The position numbers were made by a program, and so were the translations under genes. A model generated the notes under the pieces. The model saw nothing but the letters and a program-made list of their open reading frames with translations. It made no database searches and was not told the DNA's origin. From an uncultured Massilia sp. (lineage in GTDB: Bacteria; Pseudomonadota; Gammaproteobacteria; Burkholderiales; Burkholderiaceae_D), in contig NZ_CAJYEB010000019.1 of NCBI RefSeq assembly GCF_913773735.1, forward strand, positions 62,001-126,000: a stretch of 64,000 bases of DNA, given 5' to 3'. Positions 36,771-45,641 of this stretch are shown piece by piece; positions within the stretch are counted from its first letter, which is position 1, and each line of letters opens with the position of its first letter.

Positions 36771-36774
36771 CTAC
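36745..36774. repeat. Family A repeat module containing the dgt stop codon
   Basis: ACGCGTGGACGGCGGCGCCG followed by TCCACCCTAC, the same right arm as at 2738-2763 and 49463-49491. Its terminal CTA (36771-36773) is, on the minus strand, the TAG stop of dgt, so the element overlaps the coding end. Confidence 0.85.
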
Positions 36775-37910
36775 AACTCGTCGAGGGAGAAGATGCGCTT
36801 GTGCTCGCGGATGGCGTAGCGGTCGGTCATCCCGGCGATGTAGTCCGCGATCTTGCGCGCCTGCCTGGCGGGGTCGTCCGACGCCACCTGGTAGTCGAAC
36901 GGCAGCAGCACCGGGTCGCTCATGAAGGCCTCGAACAGCTCGCGCACGATGCGGCTGGCCTTCACGCGCATGCGGTTGACCTTGTAGTGGCGGTACAGGT
37001 TGGCGTACAGGAAGCGCTTCAGGGCCGTGGTTTCCGTGCGCATCTGCGCCGAGAAGCGGATCAGGGGCGGGCCGGCGCGCACCGCGTCGATCGATTGCGG
37101 GTTCGCCTCGAGGATCAGCGCGGCCGAGGTCTGGACCAGGTCGGCCGTCATCGCCGTGATCATCAGGCGGATCGTCTCGTACAGCTCGCGCCGGCCCGGC
37201 AGGCCCGGGTACTGCGCCACCACCTGGCGGTGCAGGCGCGCGAACAGGTCCACCTCTTCCATCTGCTTCATCGTCAGCAGGCCGGAGCGCAGGCCGTCGT
37301 CGATGTCGTGGTTGTTGTACGCGATCTCGTCGGCGATATTGGTCAGCTGGGCTTCCAGGCTGGGCTGGGTGCGGTCGAGGAAGCGGCAGCCCAGGTCGCC
37401 GAGCTGGCGCGCATTCGCCAGGGAGCAGTGCTTCAGGATGCCTTCGCGCGTCTCGAAGGTCAGGTTCAGGCCGTCGAAGGCGCCGTAGTGCTCCTCGAGC
37501 TGGTCCACCACGCGCAGGCTCTGCAGGTTGTGCTCGAAGCCGCCGTAGTCCTGCATGCAGTCGTTCAGCACGTCCTGGCCGACGTGGCCGAAGGGCGTGT
37601 GGCCGAGGTCGTGGGCCAGCGCGGTGGCCTCGACCAGGTCCTCGTTCAGGCGCAGGCTGCGCGCCAGCGTGCGCGCGATCTGGGCCACCTCGATCGAGTG
37701 CGTCAGCCGGGTGCGGAACAGGTCGCCCTCGTGGTTCAGGAAGACCTGGGTCTTGTATTCGAGGCGGCGGAAGGCGGTCGAGTGGATGATGCGGTCGCGG
37801 TCGCGCTGGAACTCGCTGCGCGCGCCGGCCGTGCCTTCCGGATGACGACGCCCACGGCTTTTCGACGAGTGCGCCGCATAAGGTGCCAGGTGGGCGTCGA
37901 AATCGATCAT
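36771..37910 (-). CDS. dgt: Deoxyguanosinetriphosphate triphosphohydrolase-like protein (Dgt family)
   Basis: 379 residues from the ATG that overlaps the aroB stop as ATGA. HD-superfamily motifs: His71 in [13 protein letters not shown], His100-Asp101 in [13 protein letters not shown] and Asp in [16 protein letters not shown]. The opening [20 protein letters not shown] is typical. Members hydrolyse dNTPs to deoxynucleosides and triphosphate; in this shorter subgroup substrate preference is uncertain. The TAG stop lies inside a palindromic repeat. Last gene of the aroKB-dgt operon. Confidence 0.93.
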   Translation of the reverse strand: MIDFDAHLAPYAAHSSKSRGRRHPEGTAGARSEFQRDRDRIIHSTAFRRLEYKTQVFLNHEGDLFRTRLTHSIEVAQIARTLARSLRLNEDLVEATALAHDLGHTPFGHVGQDVLNDCMQDYGGFEHNLQSLRVVDQLEEHYGAFDGLNLTFETREGILKHCSLANARQLGDLGCRFLDRTQPSLEAQLTNIADEIAYNNHDIDDGLRSGLLTMKQMEEVDLFARLHRQVVAQYPGLPGRRELYETIRLMITAMTADLVQTSAALILEANPQSIDAVRAGPPLIRFSAQMRTETTALKRFLYANLYRHYKVNRMRVKASRIVRELFEAFMSDPVLLPFDYQVASDDPARQARKIADYIAGMTDRYAIREHKRIFSLDEL

Positions 37911-39589
37911 CGCGGGTCCGCTCCCGTCGATGCCGCCAGCGTGGCCAGCAGCTGCTCGGGCGGCGCCGTCGTCACGCTCGGGCTGCCCAGCGGCTTGAGC
38001 AGGATGAACTTGATCGCCCCGCCCTCGTTCTTCTTGTCGACTTCCATCAGCTCGATCCAGCGCTGCGCGCCGAGGTCGGGCGCCACCACCGGCAGGCCGG
38101 CGGCCTGCGCCAGCCGGCGCACGCGCGCGACGCTGGCCGCGTCGACCAGGCCCAGGCGATGCGACAGGTCGGCCGCCATCACCATGCCGCAGCCGACCGC
38201 CTCGCCGTGCAGCCAGGCGCCGTAGCCCAGGCCGGCCTCGATGGCATGGCCGAAGGTGTGGCCGAAGTTCAGCACGGCGCGCAGGCCGCCCTCGCGCTCG
38301 TCGCGGCGCACGACGTCGGCCTTGATCTCGCAGGAACGCGCGATCGCATGGGCCAGCGCCGCGTGGTCGCGCGCCACCAGCTTGCCGACGTTCGCCTCGA
38401 TCCAGTCGAAGAAGCCGGCGTCGAGGATGGCGCCGTGCTTGATGACCTCGGCCAGACCGGCCGACAGCTCGCGGGCCGGCAGCGTGTCGAGCGTGGCGGT
38501 GTCGGCGATCACGGCGCGCGGCTGGTAGAAGGCGCCGATCATGTTCTTGCCGAGCGGGTGGTTGATGCCGGTCTTGCCGCCCACCGAGGAATCGACCTGG
38601 GCCAGCAAGGTGGTCGGGATCTGCACGAAGGGCACGCCGCGCATGTAGCTGGACGCGGCGAAGCCGGTCAGGTCGCCGATCACGCCGCCGCCCAGCGCCA
38701 CCAGCGTGGTCTTGCGGTCGCACTTGTTGGCCAGCAGCGCGTCGAACACGAGGTTCAGGCTCTGCCAGTTCTTGTGTTCCTCGCCGTCCGGCAGCACGAT
38801 GGGGACGACGTCGCGTCCGCCCGCGCGCAGCGGCGCCGCGACCTTGTCGAGGTACAGCGGGGCGACGGTGGTGTTGGTGACGATCGCCACCTTGCCGCCG
38901 CCGGCGCCGATGTGGCGGTCCAGCAGCGCGCCGTCGTCCAGCAGCCCGCGGCCGATGACGATGGGATAGCTGCGCTCGCCGAGGTCGACGTTGAGGGTGG
39001 TGATGCGATGGGTGATGCTGGCCTGTTCGTTCATTCTGTGCCTTGCCTTGCGTGCGCGCGCCGCCTGCAGCGCCGCGATCTGGTCGAGTATCGTTTGTAC
39101 CATCGATTGTACGTTAGGTCGGCCGGTATCGATGACGAGGTCGGCGATCTCGCGGTACAGGGGCTCGCGCTGGGCCGTCAGGTCTTCCAGCTTCCTCCTC
39201 GGGTCGGCCGTCTGCAGCAGCGGGCGGTTGCGGTCGTGCGCGGTGCGCTGCAGGATGCTGTTGACGCTGGCGCGCAGGTAGACCACGGTGCCGCGCTCGG
39301 CCAGCAGCGCGCGGCTGGCCGGATCGAGCACGGCGCCGCCGCCGGTGGCCAGCACCAGGCCGCGCTGCGCGGTCAGCTCGCGGATCACGTCGGCTTCGCG
39401 GCGGCGGAAACTGGCCTCGCCCTCGATCTCGAAGATCCATGGAATCGACGCGCCGGTGCGCGCCTCGATCTCGTGGTCCGAATCGACGAAGCTCATGTTC
39501 AGCCGCCGCGCCAGCAAGCGCCCGATGGTCGTCTTGCCGGCCCCCATCAGGCCGACGAGGAAGATATTGTTGTTCTTGCAGTCAGACAC
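37907..39589 (-). CDS. aroKB: Fused shikimate kinase / 3-dehydroquinate synthase (AroK-AroB in one frame)
   Basis: 560 codons with no stop between the two domains. Residues 1-185: AroK with P-loop [19 protein letters not shown], and LATGGGAVL. Residues 186-560: AroB with [14 protein letters not shown] (NAD site), zinc ligands in [22 protein letters not shown] and HGEAVGCG. AroB makes 3-dehydroquinate and AroK phosphorylates shikimate. In relatives they are usually two overlapping genes. Here the frame is continuous through an Ala/Arg linker, but an internal ATG at 39034 (MNEQAS) with AAGG upstream could still start a separate AroB. A single-base error could also fuse them, though the linker translates plausibly. 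Confidence 0.88.
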   Translation of the reverse strand: MSDCKNNNIFLVGLMGAGKTTIGRLLARRLNMSFVDSDHEIEARTGASIPWIFEIEGEASFRRREADVIRELTAQRGLVLATGGGAVLDPASRALLAERGTVVYLRASVNSILQRTAHDRNRPLLQTADPRRKLEDLTAQREPLYREIADLVIDTGRPNVQSMVQTILDQIAALQAARARKARHRMNEQASITHRITTLNVDLGERSYPIVIGRGLLDDGALLDRHIGAGGGKVAIVTNTTVAPLYLDKVAAPLRAGGRDVVPIVLPDGEEHKNWQSLNLVFDALLANKCDRKTTLVALGGGVIGDLTGFAASSYMRGVPFVQIPTTLLAQVDSSVGGKTGINHPLGKNMIGAFYQPRAVIADTATLDTLPARELSAGLAEVIKHGAILDAGFFDWIEANVGKLVARDHAALAHAIARSCEIKADVVRRDEREGGLRAVLNFGHTFGHAIEAGLGYGAWLHGEAVGCGMVMAADLSHRLGLVDAASVARVRRLAQAAGLPVVAPDLGAQRWIELMEVDKKNEGGAIKFILLKPLGSPSVTTAPPEQLLATLAASTGADPR

Positions 39590-39602
39590 TATTCTCGATC
39601 GC

Positions 39603-39635
39603 TCAAATAAAAACGGCCAGGTTACCCTGGCCGTT
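39603..39635 (-). terminator. Rho-independent terminator of the pil / Ig-lipoprotein transcript
   Basis: AACGGCCAGG-GTAA-CCTGGCCGTT on the minus strand, a 10-bp perfect stem, followed directly by TTTATTTGAGC. It lies 20 bases after the Ig-like lipoprotein stop and 13 bases or so before aroKB, separating the pil operon from aroKB-dgt. Confidence 0.9.
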
Positions 39636-39655
39636 CTGTTTCAATCCGTCATCTG

Positions 39656-41620
39656 TTACGAGCAGGTGAACGACAGTTTAAACGGAATAACGGTGGACGA
39701 GCCAGCGGGCGTCGTGACGACGACGTTGAAGGTCGCCTGTTTCGCCACGCACGGCACCACGCCGGCGGCGCCGCTCGAGATGCTGAACGTGTGCGTCGAA
39801 CCCTGCGGGCCGCTGGCCGCGACGCCGGTCGGATCGTCGATGCCGGTGGCGCTGTGCGGCCGCACGCTCGGCACGGTGGCCGGCAGCACGGCGGCGGCGG
39901 TGCCGTTGAGCATGCTGGTGATGTCCACGCGCGAGCCGGCCGGCATCGGGTTCTTGTTGAGGTCGTTGAACTGCAGCGTGAACACCTTGGTGCCGTTCAC
40001 GCTGATCGATCCCAGATCCACCGTGCCTGCCGTCAGCGGCGTGCTGCTGCGGTCCATGTACACGTATTCGACGTCGCTGCCGCTGAAGAAGATGCCGGTC
40101 TTGGCGTACACGGTGTTCTTGCCGTCGGTCGAGCTGGCGCAGACCGTGGCCAGGCCGGCGCGGGTGCTGTCCGGGCTGATCGCGTTGCACGGCGTGGCCG
40201 GCTTGCCGGCGACCGGGACGCGCGGGTTCTGCGCGCGGAAGTCGACCGAGCAGCCGCCGTTGACGGTGTTGCAGCCGCCCTTGTCGGCGGTGCCGACCGC
40301 GCCCATATTGGTCTGGAACACGACCGGGGTGCCGTCCGGGACCGGGTTGCCGAAGGCATCGGCCAGCAGCACCTGCAGGCGGGTCGCCGGCGTGCCCGGC
40401 GAGCTGTCCACGCTCCAGCCTTCGATGTTGAAGGAACCGGTGCTCAGCGAGAACGCGCTCTGCACCGGCAGGCCGGTGGTGACCACGATCGAGTCGGACA
40501 TGGTCGAGATGTCGGCGCCGCCGTTGCTACCCGTACCAGGCAGCGTGGCCTGCACGCGGAACGACGTGGGCACGCTGCCCGAGTTGACGGTGGTGACCAC
40601 GCTGCCTTCGGCGTCGGTGGTGTCGCTCGCCTTGTTGATCTTCACCGACGGCGTGGTGGTGCTGAAATTCACCTGCTTGCCGGCCAGCGCGTTGCCGAAG
40701 ATGTCGACGACCTTGAAGGTCAGCGTGGCGGTCTCGGTGCGGCCGTTGCCGCCCTGGCCCTGGATCACGATCGACTGGTTGGTCGGCGATGCGCCGACGA
40801 ACTGCACCGAGGCGGCGGCCGGCGGGGCGATGGTCAGCGTGGTGGAGACGGCGCGCGCGACGCCGTCGGCCGACACCGTGATGGTGTCGTTGTTGGCACA
40901 GCCCTTGTCGCGGTAGACCGTCTGCGCGGTGCCGTTGTTGGTGGCGACCGTCGCGGCCAGCGTCGCCTTGCCGGCGGTCACGCAAGCCGAGCTGAAGCTC
41001 ACATTCACCTGCTGGTCGGTGTACTTGGCGGCACCCGCCATCAGGTCGACCGACAGCACGGTCGAGCCGTAGGCCTGCAGGCTGGTCGGCGATGCCGTCA
41101 GCGTGCCGAAGGTCAGCGTGGTGGCGCCCACCGAATAATTGCCGCTGGCGCTGACCGTGGTGTCGCCGACGGTGGTCGTGGCGGTGACGGTGCCGGCGCC
41201 GCCCGCGGCCAGGCTGGCCGCGCGCAGCGTGATGGTCGCCACGCCGTTGACGTCGGTCAGCGCGGTGGCGGCGGTGGGCGAGAAGACGCCGAGGTTGTTG
41301 TCGGTGGCGAAGGTGACGATCGCGTTGGCGACCGGCTTCTTGTCCTTGTCGAGCACCGTGGCGCGGGCCGTCAGCGGGGTCGCGCCGGTCAACGAATTGC
41401 TCGCCACGCCGCCGGCGTTGGCGAAGGCCAGCGTCATGCTCGGCGTGGTCGCCACCGGCGTCGTGGTGCCGCCGCCGGTGCCGGTGCCGGTGTTGCCGCT
41501 GCCGCCCGGCGCGCCCGGATTGCCGCCGCCGCCGCCGCAGGCCGCCAGCAGTGCGGCCATCGCCAGGGCGGCCAAGCGCACGCCGCGCGGGCCTGCGATC
41601 TGATGCTTGAAGTTGTTCAT
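39656..41620 (-). CDS. Ig-like (Big_1-type) repeat lipoprotein downstream of pilQ
   Basis: 654 residues. Lipobox LLAAC (Cys28), a Gly/Ser/Thr-rich linker, then about four or five Ig-like beta domains with the invasin/Big_1 pattern (ARATVLDKDKKPVANAIVTF ... DVNGVATITLRA; FKVVDIFGNALAGKQVNFST ... TDAEGSVVTTVNSG; QVLLADAFGNPVPDGTPVVF). Cysteines are scattered in the later domains (GGCNTVNGGC; VPCVAKQATF) and may form disulfides. Surface-exposed adhesin or pilus accessory role is likely from its place 20 bases after pilQ; function is not established. It ends at a strong terminator. Confidence 0.8.
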   Translation of the reverse strand: MNNFKHQIAGPRGVRLAALAMAALLAACGGGGGNPGAPGGSGNTGTGTGGGTTTPVATTPSMTLAFANAGGVASNSLTGATPLTARATVLDKDKKPVANAIVTFATDNNLGVFSPTAATALTDVNGVATITLRAASLAAGGAGTVTATTTVGDTTVSASGNYSVGATTLTFGTLTASPTSLQAYGSTVLSVDLMAGAAKYTDQQVNVSFSSACVTAGKATLAATVATNNGTAQTVYRDKGCANNDTITVSADGVARAVSTTLTIAPPAAASVQFVGASPTNQSIVIQGQGGNGRTETATLTFKVVDIFGNALAGKQVNFSTTTPSVKINKASDTTDAEGSVVTTVNSGSVPTSFRVQATLPGTGSNGGADISTMSDSIVVTTGLPVQSAFSLSTGSFNIEGWSVDSSPGTPATRLQVLLADAFGNPVPDGTPVVFQTNMGAVGTADKGGCNTVNGGCSVDFRAQNPRVPVAGKPATPCNAISPDSTRAGLATVCASSTDGKNTVYAKTGIFFSGSDVEYVYMDRSSTPLTAGTVDLGSISVNGTKVFTLQFNDLNKNPMPAGSRVDITSMLNGTAAAVLPATVPSVRPHSATGIDDPTGVAASGPQGSTHTFSISSGAAGVVPCVAKQATFNVVVTTPAGSSTVIPFKLSFTCS

Positions 41621-41639
41621 CTCTGCTCTTCGTCGTTGG

Positions 41640-43790
41640 TTATTGTTGTTGCGGATTCTGCACCCGGTCCGCCACGATCTTCGGGGTGATGAAGACCAGC
41701 AGCTCGGTCTTGCTGGTCGAGCGCGCGGTGGACTTGAACAGGTTGCCCACCACCGGCACGTCGCCCAGCAGCGGCACCTTGTTGACGTTGTTGGTCTCGC
41801 TCTGCTGGTAGATCCCGCCCAGCACCACCGTGCCGCCGTTCTCGACCATCACCTTGGTCTTCACGTGCTGCGTGTTGATGGCGAAGCCGGCCGCGGTGCT
41901 CTCGCCCTTCGAGTCCTTGGAGACGTCGACGTCCAGCACCACGTTGCCGTCCGGCGTGACCTGCGGCGTTACGGACAGGCGCAGGTTGGCCTTCTTGAAC
42001 TCGACCGCGGTGGCGCCGCTGCTGGACGCCATCTGGTACGGCAGCTCGACGCCCTGCTCGATGACGGCGGGGACGTTGTCCTCGGTGACCACGCGCGGGC
42101 TGGAGATGATCTTGCCCTTGCCGTCCGCTTCCAGCGCCGACAGTTCCAGGTTCAGGAAGCGGTTGGCCGCCGAGGAGAACAGCGAGAAGGCGATGCTGGG
42201 GGCGTTGGTGCCGTTGATCGGCGCGGCCGGCAGGTTCACCAGCTGGGTATTGTTGTACCAGTTGGTGGTCGGCACGATCTGGCCGGTGGCCTCGCCCACG
42301 CCGGTGATGTTGCCGCCCACCGCCGCGCGCTGGTTGCCGCTGAGCTGGTAGCCGGCGTCGCCGCCGCGCAGGCCGCGCATGTCGGCGAAGCCCAGCTTGG
42401 CGCCCAGGTTGCGCGAGAAGCCGTCGTTGGCCTCGACCAGGCGCGCCTCCACCAGCACCTGCTTGGTGCGGATGTCGACCTTCTGGATCAGCTTGCGGAT
42501 GTCCTCGATCTTGGACGCGATGTCGGTCACGAACAGCTGGTTGGTGCGCGGGTCGATGATCGCGCTGCCGCGGCGCGACAGCACGCGGTTGCGGCTGTCG
42601 GCGCTGGCGGCGCCGCTGGCGTCCAGGCCGAACACGTTGCGGAAGGCCTCGGCCTTCTGGTAGTTGAGCTGGAAGATCTCGGAGCGCAGCGGCTCCAGGT
42701 CGGAAATCTGCGCCTTCTGCTCCAGCTCCAGCTTTTCCTTGGTCAGCAGCTCTTCCTTGGGCGCGATCCACAGCACGTTGCCGTTCTTGCGCATGTCCAG
42801 GCCCTTGGCCTGCAGGATCACGTCGAGCGCCTGGTCCCAGGGCACGTCCTTCAGGCGCAGCGTCAGGTTGCCGGCGACCGAATCGCTGGTGATGATGTTC
42901 AGGCCCGAGATGTCGGCGATCGCCTGCAGCGCCGCACGCACCTCGACATTCTGGAAGTTGAACGACAGCTTCTCGCCGCGGTAGGACTGGCCGCCGCCGC
43001 CGCCGGCCGGCCGGTTCGGATCTTCCTTGACCGGCTTGACGTCGATGACGAGCTGGGTGTCGCTCTGGTACACCGTCTGTTCCCAGTTGCCCTGGGCGTC
43101 GATCAGCATGCGCACGTTCTCGCCCTGCGCCGTGGTGGTGATGCGCGAGACCGGCGTGCCGAAGTCGGTCACGTCCAGGCGCCGGCGCAGCGACGGCGGC
43201 AGGCCGGTGCCGAGGAAGTCGACCTGGATCTGCTGGCCGACCTGGCGTACGTCGACGGCGACCTGGCCGTTGGGCAGGTCGACCACGACGCGGCCCTCGC
43301 CGTTGCTGCCGCGGCGGAAATCGAGGTCGCGCAGCACGTGCCGCGGCGCGCGCGCGCCGGCGGCCGCGAGCGGCGCGGGCGCGGCCGCCGGCGCCGGGGC
43401 GATGCCGCCCGGCCCCTCGACCGTCACGACGACGGCGCGGCCGTCGATCGCGGTGGCGTAGTTCAGCGGGCGCTGCAGGTTCAGCACGAGGCGCGTGCGC
43501 GCGCCGGCCTGGACCACGTTGACGGTGCGCACGTCGCCCAGGTTGACGTCCTGGACGCTCTTGCCGGTGGCATTCGCGGTGGCGCCGAAGTCGAGCGCGA
43601 TGCGGGCCGGATTGGTGATCGAGAAACCGATCGGCGGCCTGGCCGGCGCCTCCTTCATCGTCACCCTGAGCACGACGTTGCCGCCCTGCTGGTTGGCGCA
43701 GATCGATTCGATCGCATTGTCCTGGGCCCAGGCACCGCCCACGGCGAGCGCCAGCAGCAGGCCGCACGCGCGTTGCAGGAATCGGGTCAT
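41640..43790 (-). CDS. pilQ: Type IV pilus secretin PilQ
   Basis: 716 residues. Signal peptide (LLLALAVGGAWA), AMIN domains that bind peptidoglycan (about 30-260; IGFSITNPARIALDFGATAN, VDFLGTGLPPSLRRRLDV), an STN/N0 domain (LSFNFQNVEVRAALQAIADI), an N1 domain, and the C-terminal secretin beta-barrel (SSPRVVTEDNVPAVIEQG, TVVLGGIYQQSETNNVNKVP, GDVPVVGNLFKS). It forms the outer-membrane pore for pili. Start overlaps the pilP stop as ATGA. Confidence 0.96.
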   Translation of the reverse strand: MTRFLQRACGLLLALAVGGAWAQDNAIESICANQQGGNVVLRVTMKEAPARPPIGFSITNPARIALDFGATANATGKSVQDVNLGDVRTVNVVQAGARTRLVLNLQRPLNYATAIDGRAVVVTVEGPGGIAPAPAAAPAPLAAAGARAPRHVLRDLDFRRGSNGEGRVVVDLPNGQVAVDVRQVGQQIQVDFLGTGLPPSLRRRLDVTDFGTPVSRITTTAQGENVRMLIDAQGNWEQTVYQSDTQLVIDVKPVKEDPNRPAGGGGGQSYRGEKLSFNFQNVEVRAALQAIADISGLNIITSDSVAGNLTLRLKDVPWDQALDVILQAKGLDMRKNGNVLWIAPKEELLTKEKLELEQKAQISDLEPLRSEIFQLNYQKAEAFRNVFGLDASGAASADSRNRVLSRRGSAIIDPRTNQLFVTDIASKIEDIRKLIQKVDIRTKQVLVEARLVEANDGFSRNLGAKLGFADMRGLRGGDAGYQLSGNQRAAVGGNITGVGEATGQIVPTTNWYNNTQLVNLPAAPINGTNAPSIAFSLFSSAANRFLNLELSALEADGKGKIISSPRVVTEDNVPAVIEQGVELPYQMASSSGATAVEFKKANLRLSVTPQVTPDGNVVLDVDVSKDSKGESTAAGFAINTQHVKTKVMVENGGTVVLGGIYQQSETNNVNKVPLLGDVPVVGNLFKSTARSTSKTELLVFITPKIVADRVQNPQQQ

Positions 43791-44335
43791 TTCTGGTTCT
43801 CCTTGGTTTGCAGCTCCAGCCTGGCCGGGCGTTCGACCCATTCGCCGGCGGCGTCCTGCACCACTTCACGGATATCGACGGCATCCTCGCCCACGCGGGT
43901 GACGATGCCGAAATTGGGACCGATGCGCTGGCCCGCGCGTACCTGGTACAGCGAGCGGTCGATCTGCAGCAGCGCATAGCCGGCGCCGCCCTTGCGCAGC
44001 GTGCCGACCATCTGCATGGTGTCCAGCGGGAAGGTCTCGAGCAGTTCGCGCGGACGCTGCAGGTCGGGCTGGTTCGGGTTGGGCGAGGTGGCCGCGGTGC
44101 GCGCCAGCTCGGCCAGCAGCTTGTTCTGGTCGAACGGATCGACGCTGCCGGCCGCCCCGTAGGCATAGGGGATGAAATCCTTGGGCTCGGCCAGCGGCTT
44201 GACGTTGGGGCGCGTGTCGCGCTGCACCTGGTCCATCCAGTCGCGCACCTCGCGCACGTCGCCGTCGCCGCAGCCGGCCAGCAGCAGGCCCGCGGCCACG
44301 GCCACGGCCACGGCCAGCGTGTTCACGCGCTTCAT
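43787..44335 (-). CDS. pilP: Type IV pilus inner-membrane lipoprotein PilP
   Basis: 182 residues. Lipobox LLLAGC. A disordered linker carries the PilP signature VREVRDWMDQVQRDTRP and VDPFDQNKL, followed by the small HR beta-domain (LDTMQMVGTLRKGGAGYALL, VRAGQRIGPNFGIV) that contacts PilQ. It joins PilNO in the inner membrane to the secretin. Both ends overlap the neighbours by four bases. Confidence 0.95.
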   Translation of the reverse strand: MKRVNTLAVAVAVAAGLLLAGCGDGDVREVRDWMDQVQRDTRPNVKPLAEPKDFIPYAYGAAGSVDPFDQNKLLAELARTAATSPNPNQPDLQRPRELLETFPLDTMQMVGTLRKGGAGYALLQIDRSLYQVRAGQRIGPNFGIVTRVGEDAVDIREVVQDAAGEWVERPARLELQTKENQK

Positions 44336-45006
44336 GTCGCACCTCCGGCGGCGGCGCCCTTCTTCTTGGCCTTGCGCGCCTTGGCCTGCGCCTCGAGCTC
44401 GTCCTGGTCGAGGTAGCGGAAGGTCTTGGCGACGGCGTCCAGCGACAGCGTGCCGTCCTTGGCGGTGGACAGCGACAGGTTGTTCAGCGTGACGATGCGC
44501 GGCATCCTGGCCATGTCGGCGGCGAAGTCGCCGATCTCGTGGTAGCGGCCGCTGACGCGGATGTCGATCGGCAGCTCGGCATAGTAATCCTTGACCACGA
44601 CCTGGCCCGGCTTGAACAGCTCGAACTGCAGGCCACGGCCCAGGCCGGCCTGGTTGATGTCCGACAGCAGCGCGGCCATCTCGGCCTTGCTCGGCAACTG
44701 CTTTTCGAGGCGCTCGACGTAGCGGTTGACCTGCTGCTGCTGCGCCTGCAGCGCCTCCAGGTTGATCGCCTGGGCCAGCTTGACCTTGTAGTCGTCGCGC
44801 AGCTTCAGTTCCTGCGCGGCCAGCGTGTCCTGTTCCTCGAACTGGCCGCTCCAGTAGAAGTACCAGCCGAGGGCCAGCACGGCGACCATGGCGCCGGCCG
44901 CGCACAGCAGGCGCGGCGCCAGCGGCCACAGGCCGGGATGGCGGCCCTGCAGGCCTTCGAACTGGGCCGCCAGGTCGGCGCCGAATTGTTTCAGGTCGAT
45001 GTTCAT
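44332..45006 (-). CDS. pilO: Type IV pilus assembly protein PilO
   Basis: 224 residues. One N-terminal membrane segment (LLCAAGAMVAVLALGWYFYW, about 34-53), a coiled-coil region (LKLRDDYKVKLAQAINLEAL ... VERLEKQLP) and a ferredoxin-like periplasmic domain (LPIDIRVSGRYHEIGDFAAD). It pairs with PilN to form the alignment complex. The tail is Lys/Ala-rich. ATGA overlaps with both pilN and pilP. Confidence 0.95.
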   Translation of the reverse strand: MNIDLKQFGADLAAQFEGLQGRHPGLWPLAPRLLCAAGAMVAVLALGWYFYWSGQFEEQDTLAAQELKLRDDYKVKLAQAINLEALQAQQQQVNRYVERLEKQLPSKAEMAALLSDINQAGLGRGLQFELFKPGQVVVKDYYAELPIDIRVSGRYHEIGDFAADMARMPRIVTLNNLSLSTAKDGTLSLDAVAKTFRYLDQDELEAQAKARKAKKKGAAAGGAT

Positions 45007-45641
45007 GACGATGCTCCGGGCGCGGCGGCCTGCTTGACGGCGCCCGCGCCGCCTTGCGCCGGCTTGGCGTTCTCGTCCTTCTCGCGGGCGCGCTTGATCG
45101 ACACGCTCAGGTTGAATTCGACGACCTTGCGGCCGCTCTTGCTCTGGGCCAGCGGCACGGCGCGCACCTCGGTCAGGTCGGGCCGCTCCAGCCACGCCGA
45201 ATTGCCGGACAGGTTGCGCAGCAGCTCGGCCACCCGCTCCTGCGACTGGGCCACGCCGTTCATCTGCACTTTCTGGCCGTCCTGCTTGAAGCTCTTCAGG
45301 TAGACGCCGTCCGGCATCTGGCGCACCAGCTCGTCGAGCAGGTAGACCGGCTGGTTGCGGTCGCCCTGCAGGTCCTCGACGGCCTGCTGGCGCGCCTTCA
45401 GCGCCTCGATCTCGGACTTCAGGCTGGCGATCTTGGAAATCTTCTTGTCCAGTTCCGCGTTGGCGTTCTTGAGCACCAGGTTGCGTTCGTTCTGGGTGGC
45501 GATCTGGCTGGCGTTGTAGCCGCCGACCGCCAGCACCAGCGCGGCGCCGGCCAGCGCGCCCAGCGCCATCAGCGCGACGAACGCGGCCTGTTTCTGCTTG
45601 CGCCTGGCTTCGCGGTGCGGCAGTAGGTTAATGCGGATCAT
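45003..45641 (-). CDS. pilN: Type IV pilus assembly protein PilN
   Basis: 212 residues. The N terminus MIRINLLPHREARRKQKQ is the conserved motif that docks in the PilM cleft. A membrane helix follows (VALMALGALAGAALVLAVGG), then coiled coil and a periplasmic domain (DGVYLKSFKQDGQKVQMNGV). It is the cytoplasm-to-periplasm link of the PilMNOP platform. The ATG shares one base with the pilM stop (TGATG). Confidence 0.95.
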   Translation of the reverse strand: MIRINLLPHREARRKQKQAAFVALMALGALAGAALVLAVGGYNASQIATQNERNLVLKNANAELDKKISKIASLKSEIEALKARQQAVEDLQGDRNQPVYLLDELVRQMPDGVYLKSFKQDGQKVQMNGVAQSQERVAELLRNLSGNSAWLERPDLTEVRAVPLAQSKSGRKVVEFNLSVSIKRAREKDENAKPAQGGAGAVKQAAAPGASS

